Shown: positions 16,289 through 24,500 of the stretch, in pieces | Layout: the number at the start of each line of letters is the position of its first letter | Numbering within the stretch: the first letter of the stretch is position 1 | Assembly: GCA_945870225.1 (NCBI GenBank) | Contig: CAMBRF010000008.1 | Span: 1-64,000 of the forward strand | DNA length: 64,000 bases | Reading direction: 5' to 3' | DNA from: PVC group bacterium | Lineage (GTDB): Bacteria; Verrucomicrobiota; Kiritimatiellia; CAIKKV01; CAITUY01 | Translations under genes and position numbers: made by a program | The notes under the pieces: model-generated | Databases searched by the model: none | What the model was told of the DNA's origin: nothing | The model's input: only the letters and a program-made list of their open reading frames with translations

Positions 16289-17827
16289 CTAGGGGAGGGC
16301 GCGCATGTTGCGCGCCGCGGACGGCGACACACCCAGTTCCACACAGGCCATGCGCCGCGAGTCCCGCAACAACAGGCGGGTCCCGGCGAGGGCAAAGGGA
16401 GCCCAGGCGTCCTGCCCATCGAGAATCCTGGCCCGCGCCATCGGCTGAAACCCGTCCGAGGTGGCTCGCGCCATGGTTAAAACGGCCTGGTCATCGAGGA
16501 TCAGGAAACGATCCCCTGCCACCATGAGCGGCCCCATCCCGAAGCGGGTTTCCTTCCCGCTCGTCCACAGGATGTTCCCCTCTGGGTCCGCGCAAGCAAA
16601 CTGATTACGATTCGGCCCGGCGTCTTTCGGCAGGACGGCAAACAGGCATCCTTGAAAGAACACCGGGGTCTGCTGCTCGGAGGCCAGCCCATCCCGCGGC
16701 CCGAACGTCTTCACTTCCCGCACGGTGAACCGGTCCGCCTCGCGCGTAACTTTCAACACCAGGCTCCCGGCACCATATCCGGCCGTAAGAAAAATCCGCC
16801 CGTCGGGCAGCACCACCGGGGACGGCACAATCACCGCCGGCTTCCACACCTCTGTCTGCCACAAAAGGGCACCCCGATCCTCCGGTTCCGCGGAGACCCC
16901 CGCCAGCCCGTTGATCGCCGCATAGATGTACATTCGCTTGCCGCCGATGGTCGCCGGCGCGATGGAGGTGTGCGACATCAGCCACTTGCCCGGCAACGGG
17001 GTCGTCCACACGGTTTTTCCATCAGCGCAGTTGATCCCCATCATCAACACATTCGTTCCGCAGGGGGCCAGCACCGCCACGTCGCCATCGATCAGGGGAC
17101 ATTGGCCGGTATACCAGTCGGGCGTCCGGGTCCCCATCTCCCGCTCCAGGTCCCGGCCCCAGAGGAAGTCACCGGTATCCGCCGCCACACCCATCACGTG
17201 GCAGCGGGGTCCCATACTGACCACAACCTTACCCGAAACCGCCGGCACCGTGCGCGACATGCCATGATTACGCTTCACAGGCACCGTGTAGCCACGCCGC
17301 CAGATCTCCTTGCCGTCATCCAGGGAAAAACAGCGCAGCAGATCCGCGCGCCGCTGCTCATCATAATCCATGACGTAAACGCGCCCATTCGCGACGGCCG
17401 CCCCGGCATGTCCTTCGCCAAGATTGACGGTCCACAAAACCGGTGGGCCCTGGGTTCCCCATGACTCCGCCAACGGGGCCGAAACCGGCGCAATGTTGGA
17501 GAAATCCGCGCCCCGGAACCGGGGCCAGGTGCCGGGGAGAAGCGAGGGCGCTCCGTCGCCCTTTTCGAAAAGGTCACCCAGCCGAACCGTTTTCTCGATG
17601 CCTGGCGCGGTCGGCGAGCGCCCATCCATGCCGGGCAGGCTTTCGGAGAAGGTCAGTGCTGGCGGCCGCAAGTAGGCGAAAAGCAGGATGCCCGCCCCGA
17701 TCACAGCGAGCAGTCCGGCGCTCAGACCGACCGCCAGGTCCCTTCTCTTCCCGTCAGCGCCATTGTCTCCATCAACCATGGCCGCAAGTATATCCGAAAC
17801 CTTCTTCTCCCATCCACCACTATTCAT
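16289..17827 (-). CDS. Membrane-anchored PQQ-like beta-propeller protein, first gene of the redox operon
   Basis: About 512 residues with one N-terminal membrane helix ('VGLSAGLLAVIGAGILLFAYL') and then a PQQ-like propeller starting 'GTWPRFRGADFSNIAP'. Blades include 'GHAGAAVANGRVYVMDYD', 'RTVPAVSGKVVVSMG' and 'GQCPLIDGDVAVLAP'. The start is uncertain: in-frame ATGs at 17887, 17827 and 17779 have no clear ribosome binding site. I chose the middle one because the residues after it look like coding sequence and it does not run into the divergent lipoprotein gene's leader. It opens the seven-gene operon, so the operon promoter should lie near 17830-17900. Confidence 0.8.
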   Translation of the reverse strand: MNSGGWEKKVSDILAAMVDGDNGADGKRRDLAVGLSAGLLAVIGAGILLFAYLRPPALTFSESLPGMDGRSPTAPGIEKTVRLGDLFEKGDGAPSLLPGTWPRFRGADFSNIAPVSAPLAESWGTQGPPVLWTVNLGEGHAGAAVANGRVYVMDYDEQRRADLLRCFSLDDGKEIWRRGYTVPVKRNHGMSRTVPAVSGKVVVSMGPRCHVMGVAADTGDFLWGRDLEREMGTRTPDWYTGQCPLIDGDVAVLAPCGTNVLMMGINCADGKTVWTTPLPGKWLMSHTSIAPATIGGKRMYIYAAINGLAGVSAEPEDRGALLWQTEVWKPAVIVPSPVVLPDGRIFLTAGYGAGSLVLKVTREADRFTVREVKTFGPRDGLASEQQTPVFFQGCLFAVLPKDAGPNRNQFACADPEGNILWTSGKETRFGMGPLMVAGDRFLILDDQAVLTMARATSDGFQPMARARILDGQDAWAPFALAGTRLLLRDSRRMACVELGVSPSAARNMRALP

Positions 17828-17901
17828 TCGTGGATTGACCACAGGAAATCGGGCGAATATGATCACCCCGCTTCCTTCACCGGACATTGAGGAGTCTGGA
17901 C

Positions 17902-18396
17902 ATGAAAAGAGTGTTGCTGATGGGCTTGGCGTGCGCCGTGCTGGCGGGCTGTGACTACACGGTTCCGTTGGTCAAGACACCCAAGGCGGAAATTGATACC
18001 GCCGTCATAGGGTTGTGGCAGAGCTCCGAGGCGAATGGGAAGATTGAGAGCCTGCTGGTGCTGCCGCTGAGCAAACAGGAATATCTGGTTGTTTTCCCGG
18101 CGCTCTCGAAGGATTCCCTTTTTGCCCGCGGCTGCATCTGGCACCGGGAGGCCCTCACACTGGTTCAACTGGATTGGTTCGGAACCGCCCATGGCAAACT
18201 TCCGGAGGACCACCGAACGTTCCAGTACGCCTCCTTCACGATCAAAGGGGACTCGATGACGGTGCGCCTGCTCAACCCCGAGGTGGTGACGAAGGACGTC
18301 GCGTCATCAGACGCCCTGGCCAAAGCGATCCTCGACAACAAGGACAACCCGAAGCTTTTCCGGGATGAGATGGTTTTCCAGAAAGTTAAGGACTAA
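17902..18396 (+). CDS. Predicted lipoprotein of unknown function
   Basis: 164 residues with a lipoprotein signal peptide, 'MKRVLLMGLACAVLAGC', whose lipobox is LAGC. The mature part ('DYTVPLVKTPKAEIDTAVIGLWQS...') is small and beta-rich, with 'IGLWQSSEANGKIESLLVLPLSKQEYLVVFPA' resembling lipocalin-like lipoproteins. No family is recognised. The ATG at 17902 is preceded by TTGAGGAG at a good distance. It is divergent from the redox operon and followed by the phosphatase gene. Confidence 0.75.
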   Translation: MKRVLLMGLACAVLAGCDYTVPLVKTPKAEIDTAVIGLWQSSEANGKIESLLVLPLSKQEYLVVFPALSKDSLFARGCIWHREALTLVQLDWFGTAHGKLPEDHRTFQYASFTIKGDSMTVRLLNPEVVTKDVASSDALAKAILDNKDNPKLFRDEMVFQKVKD

Positions 18397-18438
18397 CACC
18401 AGGACAATCCTCCAGAATGCCGAACACCACCTGACGCC

Positions 18439-19032
18439 ATGAAAATTCATATTGCCCTATTGTACCTGCTGCTAGCTTCTCTCGCGGGCGCGACGGAACC
18501 GGGAACTAATCGCCCGGCCATCTGGGCGCAGCCGCTGGTCCGGGAAGGACTACCCAATCTCCACCGGGTCTCGCCCAACCTCTATCGGGGCGCACAACCC
18601 CTTGCCCCGGGTTTCGCGCAACTGACGAATCTGGGTGTGAGAACGGTCATCAATCTCCGGGCCTTCAACTCGGACCGCAAGGCCATAGCCGGGACCGGAC
18701 TGAACTATGAGGAGATTTCGTTTAAGACCTGGCATCCGGAAGAGGAGGACATTGTCCGCTTTCTCCAGATTGTCGGCAACACGAACAACATGCCATTTTT
18801 TGTTCATTGCCAGCATGGGGCGGACCGGACCGGCACGATGTGCGCCATTTACCGCATGGTCATCGAGGGCTGGGACAAGCCCGCCGCGATCAGGGAAATG
18901 ACAGAGGGCGGATACGGTTTCCATCCCGTCTGGAAAAACTTGATTACTTTCCTGGAGGACCTGGACGTGCAGGCGCTGCACGAAAAAGCCTTTCCCAAAA
19001 CCCGCCCGACGTTACCGTTACCCCTGCGATAG
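18439..19032 (+). CDS. Exported dual-specificity-type tyrosine phosphatase
   Basis: 197 residues with a signal peptide ('HIALLYLLLASLAGA') and the cysteine-phosphatase loop 'VHCQHGADRTG' (residues 122-132), with nucleophile Cys 124 and Arg 130. Upstream 'SPNLYRGAQP' and 'GVRTVINLR' are typical of the DSP/PTP-like group (DUF442 and Tep1-like). The predicted location is periplasmic. The substrate could be a phosphoprotein, phospholipid or inositol phosphate; the sequence does not decide. It follows the lipoprotein gene by 42 bases and may be co-transcribed. Confidence 0.88.
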   Translation: MKIHIALLYLLLASLAGATEPGTNRPAIWAQPLVREGLPNLHRVSPNLYRGAQPLAPGFAQLTNLGVRTVINLRAFNSDRKAIAGTGLNYEEISFKTWHPEEEDIVRFLQIVGNTNNMPFFVHCQHGADRTGTMCAIYRMVIEGWDKPAAIREMTEGGYGFHPVWKNLITFLEDLDVQALHEKAFPKTRPTLPLPLR

Positions 19033-19041
19033 AGATTAATC

Positions 19042-19479
19042 ATGCATTACGAGTTCAATATTATAGCGCAGGCTTTCGGGGGCGGATTAGTCGGATTACT
19101 AGGGTGGCTTTCGCTGTGTCTTCTTATGATCTTCGGCCTCATCGTCGTTGCCCGCAGAATAACCTTCCATCAGAATGACCTTGCCCCTACTTTCTTCGCC
19201 GCCGCCCACCTGCAACTCCTTTTTTTCATTCTCTGCTGCGGTATATACGCTACCTTTATTGACGCATGCTGCTGCGGCGGCTTGCTTTCCTTGGGAACGG
19301 GTCTCTTCTCCTTTAGCGTGGGCATTGGGCTGACTGCTGCAACCGTACTTACTGTTGCCTTGGCAACAGGCACAAGGCCTGTAATGCCGTTCTGGGATTG
19401 TCTTTGCTTCCTGGTTCTGGCAGTTGACGTTGCCATGCTCACAGGAGGAGGACTGATGGTATTGTTCTTGGCCAAGTGA
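19042..19479 (+). CDS. Small polytopic membrane protein
   Basis: 145 residues, about four membrane helices (roughly 8-36, 49-70, 77-107 and 118-143), with a cysteine-rich loop 'DACCCGG'. No family is recognised. Base composition is noticeably lower in GC than the flanking housekeeping genes. It starts ten bases after the phosphatase gene, suggesting co-transcription. Confidence 0.6.
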   Translation: MHYEFNIIAQAFGGGLVGLLGWLSLCLLMIFGLIVVARRITFHQNDLAPTFFAAAHLQLLFFILCCGIYATFIDACCCGGLLSLGTGLFSFSVGIGLTAATVLTVALATGTRPVMPFWDCLCFLVLAVDVAMLTGGGLMVLFLAK

Positions 19480-19625
19480 CAAGAACGCGAGACCGAACTG
19501 ACGCCTCAGGCCGGTCTGCCATCCGATTCTGCGATTGAATATCCGGGCGGGCTTCGCTTCAATCCGAGATTGCGATTGACGAGTGATGGGCATACTATTC
19601 GTACATAAAGCGCGGGGCAAGTCTG

Positions 19626-19925
19626 ATGGTACAACAACGAAAAGAGATTCTGAGCCGGCTGGCGGAGCATATGGGCGAATTCCGCCGTCGCGGCATCAAG
19701 TCGTTGGCGATCTTTGGCTCCGTCGCCCGGAATGAGGCCACTGCGGCGAGTGACGTGGATTTGCTGGTCGAATTTGATCGGCCTCCGGGTTTGCTGGAGT
19801 TCTTCCGGGTTCAGCACGACATTGAGACCCTTCTGGGCGTAGATCGGGTTGATCTGGTCATGCCCAAGGCTCTGAAACCCTCGTTGCGCGGGAAGATTCT
19901 TTCGGAGGCCGTGAATGTCGCATAG
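19626..19925 (+). CDS. mntA: MntA-type minimal nucleotidyltransferase antitoxin
   Basis: 99 residues. The catalytic signature GSX10DXD is present as 'GSVARNEATAASDVD' (residues 36-50), followed by 'LLVEFDRPPGLLEFF'. In HepT-MntA (type VII) toxin-antitoxin systems this enzyme adds AMP groups to a tyrosine of the HepT toxin and so blocks it. The next gene, 12 bases downstream, is a HEPN toxin with the matching target motif. Length is normal for the family. No strong Shine-Dalgarno sequence is visible. Confidence 0.9.
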   Translation: MVQQRKEILSRLAEHMGEFRRRGIKSLAIFGSVARNEATAASDVDLLVEFDRPPGLLEFFRVQHDIETLLGVDRVDLVMPKALKPSLRGKILSEAVNVA

Positions 19926-19937
19926 GAATGGCAATTC

Positions 19938-20264
19938 TTGGTCAGCGACATCCTCGATGCCATAGGGCGGATTCGGACGTACAAGACCGGGATGACGTAT
20001 GAGTGTTTTGAAGACGACGAGCGCACCATCGACGCCGTCATCCGCAATTTTATAACAATTGGCGAGGCTGCAGGGCGCATTCCGGCTGATATCGCCGCGC
20101 AGCATTCCGATATTCCGTGGCGGTTGATGGCCGACATGCGCAACTTCGCTGTGCATCACTATTGGGGCGTGGAGGCGTCGGTTTTGTGGCAAACGATTCA
20201 GGATGATCTACCGGGTCTGGTCCCACAATTGAAGGGCATATCTGGCGGCTCGGGCATGCCATAA
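19938..20264 (+). CDS. hepT: HepT-type HEPN domain ribonuclease toxin
   Basis: 108 residues, DUF86/HepT family. The motif RX4HXY appears as 'RNFAVHHY' near residue 70. The arginine and histidine form the HEPN ribonuclease site and the tyrosine is the residue adenylylated by MntA in characterised pairs. Preceding 'DERTIDAVIRNFITIGEAAGRIPADI' and 'IPWRLMADM' are typical. The only possible start is TTG at 19938: an in-frame stop lies just upstream, and the nearby ATG at 19928 is in another frame. It partners with the mntA gene directly upstream. Both motifs are complete, so the pair is probably functional. Confidence 0.9.
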   Translation: MVSDILDAIGRIRTYKTGMTYECFEDDERTIDAVIRNFITIGEAAGRIPADIAAQHSDIPWRLMADMRNFAVHHYWGVEASVLWQTIQDDLPGLVPQLKGISGGSGMP

Positions 20265-20296
20265 CTTCCAGGCAGGTGCCATTAGGAGGTTTTTCC

Positions 20297-20827
20297 ATGA
20301 TGCGAACAACCCTTCTCACAGCATGCATTTTATTTACCCTTGGATCGACACCAGGGCGCGCCACCATCCCCACTGCTCATGAAGCAGCCAAAGACAAGGT
20401 AAAAGCCCTTCGCGGCTTGACGCACTATTCACTGATTTTAAATGGCCTCGGCTTCACGCACGGCGATCCGCGCCTTCCCACACCGAAAATATCAGCCGAC
20501 GACATCCGCAAGGTGATCAGGACCAGTTTGCAGCAAAGAAACATTCCTTTCGAAAGCGACGCGTCCTCACCAAAAGCAGTCGGCTATCTCGATATCGAGT
20601 TCATGCCTTCCCGCAATCAAAAACACGGGGATTTCATTATTATGCTTCAAGTGAAGCGAATTGTTGTGACCCGTGATGAACCCATCACCGAGGCTTCTGC
20701 CGTCGTCTGGCACTCTGTCCCTTATGTTGGCAGGTCTGAGGAGGAATCGAGAGAGACCCTGACCCGGGCGCTGGAGGAACAGTGCGATCAACTTGCATCC
20801 GCATACGAGCTGGCCGCGGCACCATAA
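20297..20827 (+). CDS. Secreted protein of unknown function
   Basis: 176 residues with a signal peptide ('RTTLLTACILFTLGSTPGRA'). The mature part is alpha/beta, with 'YLDIEFMPSRNQKHGDFIIMLQVKRIVV' as a likely pair of strands and a helical C-terminus. No known family is recognised. The ATG at 20297 has TTAGGAGG upstream; a longer frame starting GTG at 20276 would include that site and is rejected. Confidence 0.65.
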   Translation: MMRTTLLTACILFTLGSTPGRATIPTAHEAAKDKVKALRGLTHYSLILNGLGFTHGDPRLPTPKISADDIRKVIRTSLQQRNIPFESDASSPKAVGYLDIEFMPSRNQKHGDFIIMLQVKRIVVTRDEPITEASAVVWHSVPYVGRSEEESRETLTRALEEQCDQLASAYELAAAP

Positions 20828-20897
20828 ATCACTGCGACCAATCCTCCTGCGGCAAACCCTTGACGTTTTCCCTCCCCTGCCCTGATAATCACCAGCC

Positions 20898-22022
20898 ATG
20901 TCTGATGGCCATACCATGATTGAGACGCCCCGCGCGCTGGAGGACCTTGTCGGCCAACTGGCCCAGGCACCCTGTGTCGCGGTGGATACCGAGTTTGTCT
21001 GGGAACGGACCTTCTATGCCCGACTGGGTCTGATCCAACTGGGAACGGAGGACGGCACCTGCTATCTCATTGATACCGTCGCCTTGTCCGACCTCTCGCC
21101 ACTGGGGAAAATCCTGGCTGATCCCAGGATCGAAAAAATCCTGCACGATGCACCCCAGGACCTCATGATTCTGCGGCGGGCAACAGGGCAGGTTCCGCGA
21201 AACATCTTTGATACCCGCCTTGCCGCCGGGTTCGCCGGATTAAGCAGCGAGATCTCACTCCAGAATCTTCTCGCGACACTCCTGGAGATCCAACTGCCCA
21301 AGGGGCACACCCGTACCGACTGGATGGCGCGCCCCTTGTCCGGCGAGCAATTGGTCTACGCCGCCGATGATGTCCGTTACCTGCCCCGCGCGGCCGCCCT
21401 CCTGCGTCAAACCGCCCGCACGGCCGGTGTTGAAGCCTGGTTGAACGAAGAACTCACGCTGCTCGATGACCCCTCCCTCACGGAGGAACGCAGCCACATG
21501 GAGTCCTATCGACGGATTCGCGGGGCGGGCCGGCTGAGCGGCCGCAATCTGGCGGCATTGAGGGAACTGGCGGCCTGGCGCGAGCAGGAGGCCAAAACCG
21601 TCGATCTGCCGCGGCAGCATGTTGCGGACGACACGGAACTGCTGGCTGTCGCCTCCATTCTGCCAACCCGGGATTCTGACTTTGAAAAATGCCGGGACCT
21701 CAGCCGCCGGACGGAACAGCGTTACCGTGAGCCTTTGCTGGCAGCGGTTAGACGCATTCTGGATTTACCCGAGTCAGATTGGCCCGTCATCCCCGTTTCT
21801 CCAGACGAACGGAAGATTGGCAAGGAGCGCATCCAGGCGGCCATGGAAAGCCTCCGCAAGACCGCCGAAGCCCGACGGGTTGACGCCCGGCTGGTCGGGG
21901 CAAAGAATGACATCCTGATGCTGTTGCACGAGGGGGCGGCGGCCTTACCCCGCCAGCACCGTCTTCTGCGCGGATGGCGTGCGGAACTGTTGGGCAACAG
22001 CCTGAGCGCGATTCCCGGCTGA
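20898..22022 (+). CDS. rnd: Ribonuclease D
   Basis: 374 residues. The DEDDy 3'-5' exonuclease domain has Exo I 'VAVDTEF' (Asp 30, Glu 32), Exo II around 'LHDAPQDLMIL', and Exo III 'YAADDVRYL'. An HRDC domain follows ('LSGRNLAALRELAAWREQEAKTVDLPRQHVADDTELL'). RNase D matures the 3' ends of tRNAs and other small RNAs in the cytoplasm. No clear ribosome binding site was seen; a second in-frame ATG six codons later is possible. Its stop codon abuts the stop codon of the convergent gene with no spacer. Confidence 0.93.
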   Translation: MSDGHTMIETPRALEDLVGQLAQAPCVAVDTEFVWERTFYARLGLIQLGTEDGTCYLIDTVALSDLSPLGKILADPRIEKILHDAPQDLMILRRATGQVPRNIFDTRLAAGFAGLSSEISLQNLLATLLEIQLPKGHTRTDWMARPLSGEQLVYAADDVRYLPRAAALLRQTARTAGVEAWLNEELTLLDDPSLTEERSHMESYRRIRGAGRLSGRNLAALRELAAWREQEAKTVDLPRQHVADDTELLAVASILPTRDSDFEKCRDLSRRTEQRYREPLLAAVRRILDLPESDWPVIPVSPDERKIGKERIQAAMESLRKTAEARRVDARLVGAKNDILMLLHEGAAALPRQHRLLRGWRAELLGNSLSAIPG

Positions 22023-23273
22023 TTACTGCGGCTGAGGCGGACTCAGTGCCCGGTCATTGGCCTGCCTGAGGCGCTCAGCCATTTCACGCAGCAGCGACAG
22101 GACGATCTGGGGATTCTGGTTCATGACGTCCTGCAGATTCGCCGCGGAAATGGCCAGGACCCTCGTATCGGGCTCGGAAACCGTGGCGGTTGCGCTGCGC
22201 GGCGCGGTTAAGAGCATGGCCATTTCACCGAAATACTCGCCCGGCTTCATCACCCTCAAGGTCTGGTTGGCGCGGCTCAAGGTCACGGAGCCGGAGACCA
22301 CGAAGTACATCGTTTCGCCGCTTTCGCCCTCTGAAAAAATTACACGCCCGGATTCAAGCGACTCCACACAGCGTTCCATCCGCCCCACATTCCGGACCCG
22401 TTTCGCGGGGGTGGCCAGGAGTTCCCTGACCAGCAGCACGTCCCGTCGTTGTATGGTGGCGCTGACCTCCACCCCGGCCAGGATGGCGACAAACGCCGCG
22501 TAAACCCAGACGAGCAGGAAAAACACGGCCTTAAGCGAACCGAAGGCAAAGCCGTAGTCCGGATTGAACCGCATGATCGCCGTAAAAAGCGGTCCCATGA
22601 GCGCGAGCAGGAACGCCGTCACCATCGCCCCGACCAGTACCGGCAGCAGACGCGGCCGCTTCGGGGCAAAGACGTAGTGGACAATGCCCAGGAAAACGAC
22701 GGCCACCATGATCGGAATAATAAAGTCCGTCAGGCGTACCAGAAGGGGGATTTTACCCGCGACACCCGCCACCAGGGAACCTAAAACGGCGTAAGATATC
22801 TCGCCCACTACCAGCAGAATCAGCAAAAGCAACATCAGAAGAACCGCCAGAACGTCCTTCATTTTTTCCTTCAGAAAAGGGAGCGCCGAATCGGCCTGAT
22901 AAATCTGTCCGAACGCCCGGCGGATAGTGGACGCGAGGGGGGTCACCCCCCAGAACAGAAAAATCAGACTCACCAGTCCCCAGGTTTTCTGAAACGCCAA
23001 TCCCTGGACTTCGCGGATTACCACATCGCCAAACATCGGCATCAGTTGCGCCGCGAGCCGCTCCACGGCCTCCATGGCCATCTGGGAGGACGCCATGAAA
23101 CGGCCCGCGATGAAGAGCAGCAGAAGAACCAGGGGGAACAGCGCAAAAAAACTGTTGTAGGCCAGCACCGAGGCTTTTTCGAAGCCCTCGTGCCGAAGAA
23201 AGGACGTGACGGACTCCCGCGCGATAAACGCCACGTAATCCGCCCTCCTCTTGATTTTCATCATCGGTCCCAT
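22023..23273 (-). CDS. YihY/BrkB membrane protein fused to a cyclic-nucleotide-binding domain
   Basis: 416 residues. The N-terminal part (about 1-285) is a six-helix YihY/BrkB (formerly 'RNase BN') membrane protein, with 'VLAYNSFFALFPLVLLLLF' and 'YQADSALPFLKEKMKDVL'. The C-terminal part (about 300-400) is a cNMP-binding domain with the phosphate-binding cassette 'FGEMAMLLTAPRSATATV', including the arginine that contacts the cyclic phosphate. The fusion suggests that a transporter-like membrane protein is controlled by cAMP, cGMP or cyclic di-AMP; the ligand is unknown. I chose the ATG at 23273, which has AGGGG upstream, rather than a start 23 codons earlier. Confidence 0.88.
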   Translation of the reverse strand: MGPMMKIKRRADYVAFIARESVTSFLRHEGFEKASVLAYNSFFALFPLVLLLLFIAGRFMASSQMAMEAVERLAAQLMPMFGDVVIREVQGLAFQKTWGLVSLIFLFWGVTPLASTIRRAFGQIYQADSALPFLKEKMKDVLAVLLMLLLLILLVVGEISYAVLGSLVAGVAGKIPLLVRLTDFIIPIMVAVVFLGIVHYVFAPKRPRLLPVLVGAMVTAFLLALMGPLFTAIMRFNPDYGFAFGSLKAVFFLLVWVYAAFVAILAGVEVSATIQRRDVLLVRELLATPAKRVRNVGRMERCVESLESGRVIFSEGESGETMYFVVSGSVTLSRANQTLRVMKPGEYFGEMAMLLTAPRSATATVSEPDTRVLAISAANLQDVMNQNPQIVLSLLREMAERLRQANDRALSPPQPQ

Positions 23274-23397
23274 GTGAACCCCTAACGAATTCCGCCCTGC
23301 CACAGGTTTAGCTGGACTATGAAGCTGGTGTTCAGGTAGCATGAGCCGCCTGCGAAATCAAGAAGGCTTCTCGCAGGTTCTAAGGAAAGACACAATT

Positions 23398-24480
23398 ATG
23401 AGCAAGACCTACAATATCGCACTACTCCCCGGTGACGGGACCGGCCCGGAAGTCCTCCAGGAAGGCGTCAAAGTCTTAAAAGTCGCGGCCGCCAAATTCG
23501 GTTTCAAACTGAATTTCACGTCGTATGATTTCGGCGCGGCACGTTTCCTGAAAACCGGCGAGGTGCTTCCGCCCAACGCCTCGGAAGAGCTCAAGAAGCA
23601 TCACGCCATTTTTCTCGGCGCCATCGGGCACCCTGATGTGAAACCCGGCATTTTGGAAAAAGGCATTCTGCTGAAACTGCGTTTCGATCTGGACCAGTAT
23701 ATCAACCTGCGCCCCGTTCATCTGTACCCCGGCGTGGAAACGCCCATCAAGGACAAGGGCCCCAAGGAAATCGATTACGTGGTCATCCGCGAAAACTCCG
23801 GCGATGTCTACACCGGGGTCGGCGGCCTGATGATGAAGGACTCGCCGCACGAAGTCGCAGTGCAGAACATGATCTACACCCGCGCCCAGGTGGACCGCTG
23901 CCTCCGCTGGTCATTCAAGTACGCCCGCAAGTACGGCAAAAAGGCACGCGGTGTGGGCGAGCACAACACCCTTGCCCTCGTCGGCAAAACCAACGTGCTG
24001 ACCTACGTGTTCGACCTCTGGGAGCGGGCTTTCAACGAAATGGGCGAGAAGGAATTCCCGGACATCAAGCGCGATTACTACCACGTGGACGCCTGCTGCA
24101 TGTGGATGGTGAAAAGTCCCGAGTGGTTCGATGTGCTTGTCACCGCCAACCTGTTTGGCGACATCATCACCGACCTCGCGGCCATCACCCAGGGCGGGCT
24201 CGGCATTGCCGCCGGCGGCAACATCAATCCGGAGGGTGTCAGCATGTTCGAGCCCATGGGCGGCTCGGCCCCCAAGTATACCGGCAAGAACGTGATCAAC
24301 CCGCTCGCCGCCATCTGCTCGGGCATGATGATGATTGAGCATCTGGGCGAGGAAAAGGCCGCCCGCGCCATCGAGGAGGCCGTCAAAAACGTCACCTCCA
24401 CGAAGGTCAAGAGTCTCGCGGCCGGTAAAATGGGGTATTCAACAACCGAAGTGGGCGACCTGGTCGCAGAACGAGTTTAA
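23398..24480 (+). CDS. leuB: 3-isopropylmalate dehydrogenase
   Basis: 360 residues, isocitrate/isopropylmalate dehydrogenase family, cytoplasmic; oxidatively decarboxylates 3-isopropylmalate in leucine synthesis. 'LLPGDGTGPEV' opens the protein. The substrate region 'ILEKGILLKLRFDLDQYINLRPVHLY' is like the actinobacterial LeuB subgroup, not the Escherichia type. The metal-binding 'ANLFGDIITDLAA' and cofactor motif 'EPMGGSAPKYTGKNVINP' are intact. An AAGGAAAG site precedes the ATG. The neighbour, 20 bases downstream, is aspartate-semialdehyde dehydrogenase, a common amino-acid synthesis pairing. A related beta-decarboxylating dehydrogenase cannot be fully excluded. Confidence 0.85.
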   Translation: MSKTYNIALLPGDGTGPEVLQEGVKVLKVAAAKFGFKLNFTSYDFGAARFLKTGEVLPPNASEELKKHHAIFLGAIGHPDVKPGILEKGILLKLRFDLDQYINLRPVHLYPGVETPIKDKGPKEIDYVVIRENSGDVYTGVGGLMMKDSPHEVAVQNMIYTRAQVDRCLRWSFKYARKYGKKARGVGEHNTLALVGKTNVLTYVFDLWERAFNEMGEKEFPDIKRDYYHVDACCMWMVKSPEWFDVLVTANLFGDIITDLAAITQGGLGIAAGGNINPEGVSMFEPMGGSAPKYTGKNVINPLAAICSGMMMIEHLGEEKAARAIEEAVKNVTSTKVKSLAAGKMGYSTTEVGDLVAERV

Positions 24481-24500
24481 GCATTAAACAGGAAAATCCG

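Noticed and set aside
22935-22960. A GGGGGGTCACCCCCC palindrome resembling the CCGGGGTG family
   Set aside because: It encodes the conserved 'WGVTPL' segment of the YihY family, so coding constraint explains it, and it lacks the flanking CTGGAG.
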